Shown: positions 1-7,953, numbered from the stretch's first letter. The stretch is DNA of 64,000 bases from an uncultured Eubacteriales bacterium (GCA_958352145.1 CATWNM010000004.1:1-64000); one strand, 5' to 3'. Notes: generated from the sequence alone by a model not told the origin. A program made the numbers and translations.

Positions 1-31
1 TCGAAAAAATCTTAAGTTTTGAAATGGACGC

Positions 32-62
32 AAAAAACCGCCGTCTGAGACGCCCGCGGCGG
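32..62 (-). terminator. Intrinsic-terminator-like hairpin
   Basis: Read on the minus strand, CCGCCG and CGGCGG arms (57-62 and 38-43) enclose a short loop and are followed directly by six T residues. It lies downstream of the minus-strand gat operon and is the last of three hairpins there. It could serve that operon or an unseen gene to the left of the window. Confidence 0.55.
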
Positions 63-99
63 CATGCGTTGCTTCGAGCATTTTGCGATGTACATCGTA

Positions 100-148
100 T
101 TCAACAGATTGAGGGAACGTCTCTTCGGCGTTCCCTCAATCTGTTGAA
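100..148. repeat. Perfect 20-bp inverted repeat (hairpin)
   Basis: Arms 100-119 and 129-148 are exact reverse complements, separated by a 9-base loop containing CTTCGG. There is no T tract on either side, so it looks more like a small palindromic repeat or mRNA 3'-end stabilising hairpin than a classical terminator. No second copy was noticed in the window. Confidence 0.6.
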
Positions 149-177
149 AAACTATACGGAACAAAGCGTAAAATAAA

Positions 178-220
178 AATGCGCATCACAAGCGGCACGG
201 GTCCGTTTGTGATGCGCATT
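178..220 (-). terminator. Probable terminator of the gat operon
   Basis: Arms 178-191 and 207-220 are 14-bp exact complements. On the minus strand the hairpin is followed by TTTTATTTT, giving a Rho-independent terminator for the operon whose last gene, gatB, ends at 470. The 1-469 stretch otherwise holds no credible gene; a 75-codon frame at 179-406 starts inside this hairpin. Confidence 0.6.
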
Positions 221-423
221 TCGGCTTGGCAAGCGGCGCTTGTGCAGCGCGTGCAATCGAACCAAGCTGTTCCTGTCAAAAAATCTTTGGTTTTCTTACA
301 ATCGCAGAGAACGTCACTTTTGACATCCTCTGCGGTTCGAGATCCTAAAGTTTTTGCGCGCCATGCGTTTTTGCGAATGTTTCGGAAAGGATTGAGCCGC
401 AGATGAATGCGGTCATATCCGTC

Positions 424-455
424 TTGGCACTATGACTTTTTGGCACTATGACTTT
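424..455. repeat. Tandem 16-bp direct repeat
   Basis: The 16-mer TTGGCACTATGACTTT occurs twice with no bases between copies (424-439, 440-455), just past the gatB stop codon. It may be a replication-slippage duplication; no function is apparent. Confidence 0.75.
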
Positions 456-469
456 GAGGCGGATATATT

Positions 470-1885
470 TTATTTTAAAAGCGTGTCGAGCAATTGACTG
501 CAGAGCGCGGGGTTGGCTTTTCCGCCACTTTTGGCCATAACGGCGCCGATAATGGATTTTGCCGCGGCAGTTTTGCCCGCGCGGAAGTCTGCAACGGCTT
601 TCGGGTTGTTTTCCAAAGCTTCTTTCAGGAGACGGGTCAGCGTTTCCGGATCAGAAATCTGCGCCAGCCCGCGTTCTTTGACAATCACTTCAGGGTCGCA
701 CGCGCCTGTGGCGCATTCGGCGATCAGTTTTTTTGCGGTGCCTGAATTGATCGTGCCGTCGCCGGCCATATCCGCGATTTTTGCCAGCGCTTGCGGCGCC
801 AACGGAATTTCCCCGTCCTCGCCGCCATAGCGTAGAGCCTCCGAAATCATCATGTTTGCGACGGTTTTCGGATAGCGGGAAGCGCCCGCGGCATGCTCAA
901 AATAGGCCGCTGTGTCCGGTGAAGCGCAGATTTGTTCCGCATCGTAAGCGGTCAGCGCATATTCGGACATATATTTTTGCTTGCGCGCATCGGGCAGCAT
1001 TGGAATTTCGTCTGCAAGTTCGCGGATACGCGCTTCGCTTGTGATAATCGGCGCAAGATCCGGGTCGGGGAAATAGCGGTAGTCGTCCGCGTCCTCTTTT
1101 GAGCGCATGGAAAAGGTCTTGCCGGAAGCGGCGTCAAAGCGGCGGGTTTCCTGGATAATTTTGTTGCCCGCTTCCAGTTCTTCAACCTGCCGGTCAAATT
1201 CGTATTCGATCGCCTTGGCGATAAACGCGAACGAGTTGATGTTTTTCATTTCGGTGCGCGTACCGAGCGTTTCTTCCCCGCGCTTCCGCACGGACAGGTT
1301 CACATCGCAGCGCAGGGAGCCTTCGTTCATTTTGCAGTCGGACACGCCTGCGTACAGCATCAGCGCGCGGAGTTTTTTGACATAGGCGACCGCTTCCTCC
1401 GCGCTGCGGATGTCCGGCTCGGAAACGATTTCGATCAGGGGTACGCCGCAGCGGTTGGCGTCAAACAGCGTCCCTTTGTCGGTGTGCACCAGCTTGCCCG
1501 CGTCCTCTTCAATGTGAATACGCGTAATCCGAATCTTTTTCGAGCCGGAATGCGTTTCGATCTCCAAAAAACCGTCGCTGCACAACGGCAGGTCGTATTG
1601 AGAGATTTGATAGGCTTTTGGCAGGTCGGGATAAAAGTAATTTTTTCGATCCTGTTTGGAGTAATTTGCGATTTTGCAGTTTGCTGCAAGGCCGGCTTTG
1701 ATCGCATAGCGGACGACTTCGCCGTTCAGTTTGGGCAGTGTGCCCGGATATCCGAGGCAGATCGGGCAGACGTGTGTGTTCGGTTCTGCGCCGAACGCGG
1801 TTGGGCAGGCGCAGAAAATTTTGGTTTTGGTTTTCAGTTCCACATGGACTTCCAGACCGATGACCATTTCATAGGCGGTGTTCAT
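470..1885 (-). CDS. gatB: Asp-tRNA(Asn)/Glu-tRNA(Gln) amidotransferase subunit B
   Basis: GatB is the kinase/tRNA-binding subunit of GatCAB: it phosphorylates the Asp or Glu on mischarged tRNA so that ammonia from GatA can form Asn-tRNA(Asn) or Gln-tRNA(Gln). The 471-residue length is normal. The N-terminus carries the family signature around residues 8-52, with four cysteines (C25, C27, C40, C43) in the usual zinc-site spacing and the LGYPGTLP motif. The C-terminal part resembles the YqeY-like tail that contacts tRNA. It is the last gene of the operon; its ATG overlaps the end of gatA by four bases, which points to translational coupling. Control is presumably by the upstream T-box. Identification is firm. 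Confidence 0.97.
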   Translation of the reverse strand: MNTAYEMVIGLEVHVELKTKTKIFCACPTAFGAEPNTHVCPICLGYPGTLPKLNGEVVRYAIKAGLAANCKIANYSKQDRKNYFYPDLPKAYQISQYDLPLCSDGFLEIETHSGSKKIRITRIHIEEDAGKLVHTDKGTLFDANRCGVPLIEIVSEPDIRSAEEAVAYVKKLRALMLYAGVSDCKMNEGSLRCDVNLSVRKRGEETLGTRTEMKNINSFAFIAKAIEYEFDRQVEELEAGNKIIQETRRFDAASGKTFSMRSKEDADDYRYFPDPDLAPIITSEARIRELADEIPMLPDARKQKYMSEYALTAYDAEQICASPDTAAYFEHAAGASRYPKTVANMMISEALRYGGEDGEIPLAPQALAKIADMAGDGTINSGTAKKLIAECATGACDPEVIVKERGLAQISDPETLTRLLKEALENNPKAVADFRAGKTAAAKSIIGAVMAKSGGKANPALCSQLLDTLLK

Positions 1886-3351
1886 AACTGCGCCCCCTCT
1901 CCCGCTAAAATTTTATCCGCCGTACCGGCAGCGTCTTCAAGCGCGGCGGCCGCCCGGTAAATAGTGGCTTCGTCGAAACGGCGGCCGATAAACTGCGCGC
2001 CGATGGGCAGATTCCCTTCGCCGCGGCCGCAGGGCAGAGAGATTGCGGGCAGCCCCGCAATGTTGACCGGCACCGTATAAATGTCGCCGCGGTACATTTC
2101 CAGAGGATCGGCGGATTTTTCGCCGATTTTGTAGGCCGTGCCCGGTGCGACGGGGCCAAAAATACAGTCGCAGCCGGACAGCGCTTCTTCAAACTGCTGG
2201 ATAATCAGACCGCGCACCTGCTGCGCCTTTTTGTAGTAGGCGTCGTAATAGCCGGCGCTTAGCACGAACGTGCCGAGCATGATGCGGCGCTTGACTTCTT
2301 CTCCAAAGCCCTCGCTCCGGCTTTGGACATAGAGATCGGAGATGTCCTCAAAGCTGGCGGCGCGCCGTCCGTAGCGCACGCCGTCAAAGCGCGCAAGATT
2401 GGAGGAGGCTTCGGCGCCCGAAATCACATAATAGGCGGGCAGCGCAAAGTCGAGCGCGGGCATGGATATTTCCTTGAATTCCGCGCCGGCGTCCTTCAAA
2501 AGTTCGACGGCGTGGAGCAGCGCTTTTTGTACTTCGCTGTCTTTGGCCGAGAAAAACTGGCGGGGCAGGGCGATTTTGAGACCTTTCGCGCCTTTGCTTA
2601 TGTCCTTTGCGCAGCTTTCGTATGCGCGCATGGCGGAGGTCGAGTCCATTTCGTCGTAGCCGCTGATCGCGTCCAGTACCAGTGCGCTGTCGCGCACGGT
2701 TTTGGTTAGCGGACCGATCTGGTCGAGCGAAGACGCAAACGCAATCAGGCCGTAGCGGGATACGCTTCCATAAGTGGGCTTTGCGCCGACGACGCCGCAA
2801 AAAGCGGCGGGCTGACGGACGGAACCGCCGGTGTCGCTTCCGATCGCAAAGGCCGCTTCGCCGGCCGCAACTGCGGCGGCGCTGCCGCCCGAGGAACCGC
2901 CGGGCACCCGGCTCGTGTCGTGGGGATTTCGGGTGATTTTCATGGCCGAGTTTTCTGTGCTCGAGCCCATAGCGAATTCATCCATATTCACTTTTCCGAG
3001 CAGAACGGTATCCGCAAGCTTTTGAACGACGGTCGCGTCGTAGGGCGGCGTAAAGTTTTCCAGCATTTTGGAAGCGCAGGTCGTTTTGATCCCCCGCGTG
3101 CAGATGTTGTCTTTGATGGCTGCCGGAATGCCGGCAAGCGGAGAAAGCTTTTCACCGGCCGCGCGCCGGCGGTCGATTTCGGCCGCCTTTTCGATGGCTT
3201 GCCCGGCTGTCAGCGTGATATAAGCGCCGATTTTGTCTTCGGTTTGCTCGATGTTTTTAAGGTATGCTTCGGTAAGTTCAGAAGCGCGAATCTCTCCGCT
3301 TTGCAGGAGTTCGGTTTGCCGGCAAAGCGTCAGTTTGGTCAGATTTTCCAT
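1882..3351 (-). CDS. gatA: Asp-tRNA(Asn)/Glu-tRNA(Gln) amidotransferase subunit A
   Basis: GatA is the glutaminase subunit of GatCAB and belongs to the amidase-signature family. It hydrolyses glutamine and channels ammonia to GatB. The 489-residue protein shows the Ser-cisSer-Lys triad: K80 in GIPAAIKDN, S153 in GGSSGGS and S177 in SDTGGSVRQ. I chose the ATG at 3351 because AAGGAGG lies just upstream and the reading begins MENLTKLT as in the family; a longer frame to 3474 overlaps the preceding gene and has no merit. It starts one base after the stop of aspS-gatC and overlaps gatB by 4 bp. The three genes therefore form a tight operon supplying the whole amidotransferase plus its tRNA synthetase. 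Confidence 0.97.
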   Translation of the reverse strand: MENLTKLTLCRQTELLQSGEIRASELTEAYLKNIEQTEDKIGAYITLTAGQAIEKAAEIDRRRAAGEKLSPLAGIPAAIKDNICTRGIKTTCASKMLENFTPPYDATVVQKLADTVLLGKVNMDEFAMGSSTENSAMKITRNPHDTSRVPGGSSGGSAAAVAAGEAAFAIGSDTGGSVRQPAAFCGVVGAKPTYGSVSRYGLIAFASSLDQIGPLTKTVRDSALVLDAISGYDEMDSTSAMRAYESCAKDISKGAKGLKIALPRQFFSAKDSEVQKALLHAVELLKDAGAEFKEISMPALDFALPAYYVISGAEASSNLARFDGVRYGRRAASFEDISDLYVQSRSEGFGEEVKRRIMLGTFVLSAGYYDAYYKKAQQVRGLIIQQFEEALSGCDCIFGPVAPGTAYKIGEKSADPLEMYRGDIYTVPVNIAGLPAISLPCGRGEGNLPIGAQFIGRRFDEATIYRAAAALEDAAGTADKILAGEGAQL

Positions 3352-3352
3352 T

Positions 3353-5440
3353 TTACCGTCCTCCTTGCTGTACTGTTTTCGGCACGGTGATGTAGCCGTC
3401 CGCCGCCGAGGGCGCCTCGCGGAGCATTTCGTCCCGCGTAAATGCGCTGTGGATTTCGTCGGGGCGAAAAACATTTTGTCCGCCGCCGATCAGCGCTGCG
3501 GCCGGGACGCCTTCGGTGTCGAGTTCGGCAAGCGTATCGGCCATTTGCAGCATCGCTTCGAGTTCGGCGCGCATTTTGTCCTTTTCGTCCGCGGAAAGGG
3601 ACAGCCGCGCAAGGCGCGCCGTACGCTCCACGTCAATTTTTGCGCCGCTCTTGTTTGCGGCGGCCTTTTTGACTTTCTGCGCGGCGGGCTGCCCGAGTTC
3701 TAACGCTTTGAGTTGTTCTTCATCTACCGGCGCGGGCGCGTCGGTCATAGGACAGGAGGCGTCTTTGATTTTCGGAAATGCGATGACGTCGCGCAGAGAG
3801 GACGCGCCGGAAAGCAGCATAGTCAGGCGGTCGAGACCGAACGCAAATCCTGCGTGCGGCGGCGTTCCGTACCGGAATGCGCCGACCATAAATCCAAAGC
3901 GTTCTTCGATTTGCTGTGCGTCAAAGCCGAGCGCGCGAAACATTTTTTCTTGAATGTCGCTGTCGTGAATCCGCACGCTTCCGCTGCCGAGTTCCACGCC
4001 GTTGAGAACAAAATCATAGGCCTGCGCGCGCACGCGTTCGGGCGCGCACTCAAGATAGGGAATGTCCTCCTCGTAGGGCATGGTGAAAGGATGATGCATC
4101 GCGATATAACGCGCTTCCTCTTCGGAGTATTCAAACTGCGGGAAATCCGTGACGATCAGAAATTTGTAGCTTTGCGGGTCGCGCAGGGAGAGCATGTCGG
4201 CCGCGGCCAGACGGAGCACGCCGAGCACGCGGCGGACGTTGGCCAGTTTATCCGCGGAAAAGATCAAAAAGTCGCCCGGCTGCGCGTCCAGCGCTTTCAG
4301 GATGCGGTCGAGTTCTTGCTGTTTAAAGTATTTGGTCAGAACCGAATAGAGTTCTCCGTTTGGCCGCACAGCGATCCACGCCATCCCTTTCGCGCCGTTT
4401 TGAACGGCGATTTTAGTGAGTTCTTCAATTTGCGAACGCGTCAGTTCCGTATTCTTGATATTGATCGCGCGGACCACGCCGCCTTTTTTCACTGCGCCCG
4501 AAAAAACGGTAAACGAACAGCCGGCCGCAATCTCGGTGATGTCGGTAATCGGCATGGCAAAACGCAGGTCCGGTTTGTCAGAGCCGTATTTGTCCATAGC
4601 TTCATTCCATGTAATGCGCTCGAACGGCTCAGGAAATTCAAGGCCGCAGACTTCCTTGGCGATCCGCTTGAAGAGCCCCTCAAGATGTACGAGCACGTCC
4701 TCCTGTTCGACGAAGGACATTTCCATATCCACCTGCGTGAATTCGGGCTGGCGGTCGGCGCGCAGGTCCTCATCGCGGAAACAGCGCGCAACCTGATAGT
4801 AGCGGTCAATACCGCCCACCATCAGAAGCTGCTTAAAGATCTGCGGGGACTGCGGCAGCGCGTAAAAGCTGCCGGGATGCACGCGGCTGGGCACAAGATA
4901 GTCACGCGCCCCCTCCGGCGTGGATTTGGTCAGCATCGGCGTCTCGACTTCCATAAAACCGGCTTCGTCCAGATAATCGCGCGCCGCGCGCAGGATGCGG
5001 TGGCGCAGTTTCAGATTTTCCTGCAGGCCATGCCGGCGCAGATCCAGGTAGCGGTATTTCAGGCGCAGATCCTCGCGCACGCTGTCTCCGTCCTCGATCG
5101 GGTAGGGCAGGGGGGCCGCCATGCTGAGCAGGCGCAGATGCGCCGCAAGCAGCTCGATTTTCCCGGTAGACAGTTTTTCGTTGACTGTGTCCGCTGCGCG
5201 CAGCCGGATGATCCCTTCTACCTCGATGACCGATTGGCTGCGCAGTTCCTCTGCCGTTTTGAACTGCGCCTCGGGAATTTTCGCTGCGTCCAGAACCACT
5301 TGAAGCGTGCCCTCGCGGTCGGTAAGGTCGAGAAATATGACACCGCCCATATCGCGCTTGGTCGATGTCCAGCCGCAGGCTACAACCGTTTTCCCAATGT
5401 CGCTTTCGGAAAATAGGCCGCAGTATTTTGTTCTTTTCAT
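3353..5440 (-). CDS. aspS-gatC: Aspartyl-tRNA synthetase fused to GatC
   Basis: This 695-residue fusion has two parts. Residues 1 to about 590 are a full bacterial-type AspRS: an N-terminal OB fold, class II motif 2 (FRDEDLRADRQPEFTQ), the GAD insertion and motif 3 (AFGLDRLTMLL). Residues about 602-695 are a complete GatC, the small clamp subunit of GatCAB, joined by a Lys/Ala-rich linker. No separate gatC is present in the operon. AspRS loads Asp onto tRNA(Asp) and, if non-discriminating, onto tRNA(Asn); the fusion would tether that product to the amidotransferase. The residue after RRxRD in the OB fold, His in known relaxed AspRS and Leu in E. coli, is Met here, so specificity cannot be read off. 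The start at 5440 gives MKRTKYCG, the family N-terminus; the upstream extension runs into the T-box terminator. Confidence 0.95.
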   Translation of the reverse strand: MKRTKYCGLFSESDIGKTVVACGWTSTKRDMGGVIFLDLTDREGTLQVVLDAAKIPEAQFKTAEELRSQSVIEVEGIIRLRAADTVNEKLSTGKIELLAAHLRLLSMAAPLPYPIEDGDSVREDLRLKYRYLDLRRHGLQENLKLRHRILRAARDYLDEAGFMEVETPMLTKSTPEGARDYLVPSRVHPGSFYALPQSPQIFKQLLMVGGIDRYYQVARCFRDEDLRADRQPEFTQVDMEMSFVEQEDVLVHLEGLFKRIAKEVCGLEFPEPFERITWNEAMDKYGSDKPDLRFAMPITDITEIAAGCSFTVFSGAVKKGGVVRAINIKNTELTRSQIEELTKIAVQNGAKGMAWIAVRPNGELYSVLTKYFKQQELDRILKALDAQPGDFLIFSADKLANVRRVLGVLRLAAADMLSLRDPQSYKFLIVTDFPQFEYSEEEARYIAMHHPFTMPYEEDIPYLECAPERVRAQAYDFVLNGVELGSGSVRIHDSDIQEKMFRALGFDAQQIEERFGFMVGAFRYGTPPHAGFAFGLDRLTMLLSGASSLRDVIAFPKIKDASCPMTDAPAPVDEEQLKALELGQPAAQKVKKAAANKSGAKIDVERTARLARLSLSADEKDKMRAELEAMLQMADTLAELDTEGVPAAALIGGGQNVFRPDEIHSAFTRDEMLREAPSAADGYITVPKTVQQGGR

Positions 5441-5501
5441 AGGATAGAATACCTCGCCAAAATAAATTTTGGAATCGGAGCGGCCGGTTGGTTTTGGAAA
5501 A

Positions 5502-5837
5502 TAAAAAAGTCTTTCGTCCACATGGGACGAAAGACACTTCCGCGGTACCACCCAACTGAACCGTTACGGTTCGCTCTGTCTGTACGGAAACCGCTGCATA
5601 TGCGGCAAGGCTCCATACATTGCGGCTTTAACGCGCCGCGCACGTCTGCGCCTACTGGATCCGCGCAGGAAAAAGCCTGACTTTGAGCTTTTCGGCCGGC
5701 GTTTGCCGGGCGCTGATCGTTGGGGCAGCGGCTCCGAGACGTTCTTCTCCGCAGAATCCGCGCCGCGCTCACACCGTCCGCGGCTCGCTTTGCCTACCAT
5801 CTGCGGGTACTCTTCTCTTCATTGCTTTTGCTTATAC
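5502..5837 (-). promoter_or_regulatory. T-box riboswitch controlling aspS-gatC-gatA-gatB
   Basis: On the minus strand this leader contains the T-box antiterminator core GGGTGGTACCGCG (5553-5541). It is followed by a terminator with arms GTCTTTCGTCC (5535-5525) and GGACGAAAGAC (5519-5509) and a T tract. In Stem I, CCGCAGA pairs with TCTGCGG and closes an internal loop whose 3' strand reads AGAAGAACG. That strand holds GAAC at 5744-5741, which contains both a Glu codon (GAA) and an Asn codon (AAC). Uncharged tRNA binding would favour antitermination. The Asn and possibly Glu identity fits an operon making Asn-tRNA and Gln-tRNA by transamidation; the choice of specifier is inferred. Confidence 0.93.
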
Positions 5838-5843
5838 ATCGTT

Positions 5844-5872
5844 AGTATACCCTTTATTTTGAAAATTGTCAA
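5844..5872 (-). promoter_or_regulatory. Promoter of the T-box/gat operon
   Basis: Minus-strand TTGACA (5872-5867), a 17-bp spacer and TATACT (5849-5844) form a near-consensus vegetative promoter. Transcription would start near 5837, at the 5' end of the T-box. Confidence 0.85.
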
Positions 5873-5980
5873 CAGAAAGGAAAAAAATTTTTCGTTTTAT
5901 TTTAACTGCTGCAAAATCGTCACTTTATGCGGTGATTTTATGGCGCAACTCAATAAAAATAAAAAATTGAGAAAAATGGG

Positions 5981-6009
5981 TTGACATTTTTGCGGTTGCG
6001 TTTTATAAT
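5981..6009 (+). promoter_or_regulatory. Promoter of the metNIQ leader
   Basis: TTGACA (5981-5986), exactly 17 bp, then TATAAT (6004-6009): a perfect consensus promoter. It is divergent from the gat operon promoter and drives a leader of about 240 nt before metN. Confidence 0.9.
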
Positions 6010-6080
6010 CTTTCTATCAAAAGTTTTTGCGTGCGCGGCTTTTTGGGGCTGTGCGCATGGGATGGATTGGGAGACGCCGT

Positions 6081-6152
6081 ATGAACGCTTGTTTCACAAT
6101 GACGATGCGCATGTGCATGGAGATGTCCATGTACACGTTTTGTCATGCTTGA
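6081..6152 (+). CDS. Methionine-rich leader peptide (candidate attenuator peptide)
   Basis: A 23-codon ORF lies between the metNIQ promoter and a terminator. It has seven Met codons: the start and residues 7, 9, 11, 13, 15 and 17, so Met alternates with another residue over TMTMRMCMEMSMY. Three Cys are also present. The start at 6081 is favoured by GGGAG at 6069-6073, seven bases upstream; an in-frame ATG at 6057 would add eight residues (MGWIGRRR) with a weaker ribosome site. The Met run overlaps a 10-bp RNA hairpin (6112-6121 with 6126-6135). Position, composition and RNA context match a ribosome-stalling attenuator sensing elongator Met-tRNA. I know of no described family with this sequence, and the regulatory role is inferred. 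Confidence 0.75.
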   Translation: MNACFTMTMRMCMEMSMYTFCHA

Positions 6153-6224
6153 AACGCTCGCGGGTTCGCTTCAATCTGTATTTTTTACAGCGGAGAACCG
6201 AGAGGTTTTTCGCTTATTTTTTTT
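6149..6224 (+). promoter_or_regulatory. Leader attenuator: alternative hairpins and terminator before metN
   Basis: The terminator arms are AGCGGAGAACC (6189-6199) and GGTTTTTCGCT (6204-6214) around a GAGA tetraloop, an 11-bp stem with two G-U pairs, followed by TATTTTTTTT. A competing antiterminator pairs GGTTCGCT (6163-6170) with AGCG and AACC of the terminator's left arm (6189-6192, 6196-6199), bulging GAG. A third hairpin, 6149-6156 with 6167-6174, overlaps the leader stop codon and would block the antiterminator. These mutually exclusive folds are the layout of a translation-coupled attenuator. Pairings were worked out by hand. Confidence 0.75.
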
Positions 6225-6253
6225 GAAATTCAAAAAATCCGAAAGGATATGCT

Positions 6254-7252
6254 ATGATCGAGATCCGAAACCTTACGAAAACTTATAGGGGCGCGGCGGG
6301 CGCGTTTACAGCGATCCGCGGGATCAATCTCACGATCGGCGACGGAGATATTTTCGGCATTATCGGGCTTTCCGGCGCGGGGAAATCCACGCTGGTGCGA
6401 TGTATCAACCTGCTTGAGACGCCGACGGAGGGCGAAGTGATCTTCGACGGACGGTCGATGACCACATTGTCCCGGCGAGAGCTTCTTGCCGCGCGGCAGA
6501 AAATGGGCATGATCTTCCAGAGTTTTAATCTTTTGTCTCAGCGTACCGCGCTTGGAAATGTGCTGTATCCGCTCGAGATCGCGGGTGCGGATAGAAAAAG
6601 CGCGCGCGACCGTGCGCGGCAGCTTCTCGGCATGGTAGGTCTTGCGGACAAGGAAAATTCGTACCCGTCGCAGCTTTCGGGCGGGCAGAAGCAGCGCGTC
6701 GCCATAGCGAGAGCGCTTGCGACCGAGCCGCGCGTGCTGCTCTGCGACGAGGCCACAAGCGCGCTGGATCCGACCACGACCGCGCAGATTCTGGAGCTTT
6801 TGAAGGAGATCAACAGCCGGCTGAAAGTGACGATCATCGTCATTACGCACGAGATGCGGGTGATCGAAAAGATCTGCAACCGCGTGGCGGTCATCGACGC
6901 GGCGGAGATTGCAGAAGAGGGGCTTGTGTCGGAGGTATTTCTGCATCCGAAATCCAAGATTGCCAGGCGGCTGATTATGCCTGCCGGTGAGGGGATCGAG
7001 AGCGTTCTGGGACGCCGCTGCATCCGAATCACGTTCGACGGCAGCGATACGGCGGAGCCGGTCATCTCCAATATGACGATGGAATGCCGGGCGGCGGTCA
7101 ATATCGTTTTTGCCAATACGAAATCGCTGGATGGCCGCGCGTATGGACAGATGGTGCTGCAGTTGCCTGTAGACGAAAGCGCGCAGGCGCGCATTCTGAA
7201 TTATCTTGACGGGCATCATATTGCTATTGAAGAGGAGGTGGCCGCTCTATGA
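6254..7252 (+). CDS. metN: Methionine ABC transporter ATP-binding protein
   Basis: MetN powers the MetNIQ importer of L- and D-methionine. The 332-residue protein has Walker A GLSGAGKST (38-46), signature LSGGQ (141-145), Walker B VLLCDE (161-166) and a C-terminal domain of about 80 residues in the position of the NIL domain, which in E. coli MetN binds methionine and trans-inhibits transport. The ribosome site GAAAGG precedes the ATG. It is the first gene of metNIQ; the metI start overlaps its stop by 4 bp. The leader attenuator ends only about 30 bp upstream, so all three genes would be controlled together. Confidence 0.95.
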   Translation: MIEIRNLTKTYRGAAGAFTAIRGINLTIGDGDIFGIIGLSGAGKSTLVRCINLLETPTEGEVIFDGRSMTTLSRRELLAARQKMGMIFQSFNLLSQRTALGNVLYPLEIAGADRKSARDRARQLLGMVGLADKENSYPSQLSGGQKQRVAIARALATEPRVLLCDEATSALDPTTTAQILELLKEINSRLKVTIIVITHEMRVIEKICNRVAVIDAAEIAEEGLVSEVFLHPKSKIARRLIMPAGEGIESVLGRRCIRITFDGSDTAEPVISNMTMECRAAVNIVFANTKSLDGRAYGQMVLQLPVDESAQARILNYLDGHHIAIEEEVAAL

Positions 7253-7914
7253 CATGGGAACAGATGGCGCCGATGCTGCTTTGGGGCGTTGCAGATACGC
7301 TCTGGGTCACGGTTATGGCGACGGCTTTTTCCTATTTGATCGGAATTCCCCTTGGCGTGATCCTGTACGGTACGGCGCGCGGCAGCATTTTTCCGCATCC
7401 GCTTTTGAATACTGTGATCGGCGTCATCGTCAATATTCTGCGTTCGGTACCCTTTATCATTTTGCTGGTCATAACACAGCCGGTGGCAAAATTGATCGTG
7501 GGTACAAAGCTTGGCAACCGTGCGTTTGTGGTGTATTTGGTGATTGCCGCCGCGCCGTTTGTGGCGCGTATGATCGAGTCCTCGCTGAAAGAAGTGGATC
7601 CGGGCGTGATCGAAGCGGCGCAGTCAATGGGAACAAACAATTTTCAGATGATCTATAAGGTTCTGATTCCCGAGGCGAAGCCATCCCTTATCGTCGGATC
7701 AGCCATCGCAATGACGACGATTTTAGGATACACGCCGATGACGTATCTCATCAGCGGCGGCGGACTTGGGCAGCTTGCGATCCAGTATGGATTGTACCGC
7801 TTTGATTCGACGATGATGTATGCTTCCTCGCTTTTGCTGATTGTGCTTGTGCAGATCATGCAGGAGGTTCTCAGCGCGGTGGCGCGGACCAGTGACAAAC
7901 GGATCCGCAAATAA
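7249..7914 (+). CDS. metI: Methionine ABC transporter permease
   Basis: MetI forms the membrane channel of MetNIQ. The 221-residue protein has about five hydrophobic segments and the EAA-type coupling loop (EAAQSMGTNNFQMIYKVLIPEA) that contacts the ATPase. The ATG overlaps the metN stop (ATGA), with GAGGAGG about 10 bp upstream, so translation is likely coupled. The family and its context between metN and metQ make the assignment firm. Confidence 0.95.
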   Translation: MTWEQMAPMLLWGVADTLWVTVMATAFSYLIGIPLGVILYGTARGSIFPHPLLNTVIGVIVNILRSVPFIILLVITQPVAKLIVGTKLGNRAFVVYLVIAAAPFVARMIESSLKEVDPGVIEAAQSMGTNNFQMIYKVLIPEAKPSLIVGSAIAMTTILGYTPMTYLISGGGLGQLAIQYGLYRFDSTMMYASSLLLIVLVQIMQEVLSAVARTSDKRIRK

Positions 7915-7953
7915 ATACGATTCCAAATTTTTTACATAAAAGGAGAAATGGTT

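Noticed and set aside
179..406. 75-codon ORF at the left end
   Set aside because: It starts inside a terminator hairpin, has no ribosome site, and its product resembles nothing known; treated as chance.
3713..5416. 567-codon plus-strand ORF antisense to aspS-gatC
   Set aside because: It lies wholly opposite a firmly identified gene, and its composition is that of an antisense shadow.
5981..6226. 81-codon ORF with His-Val alternation upstream of metN
   Set aside because: It begins in the promoter -35 and its His/Val pattern is the frame-shifted image of the alternating Met codons in the leader peptide; it also reads through the terminator.
6010..6253. SAM riboswitch before metNIQ
   Set aside because: None of the conserved SAM-I core segments are present; the leader instead has a Met-rich ORF and terminator.
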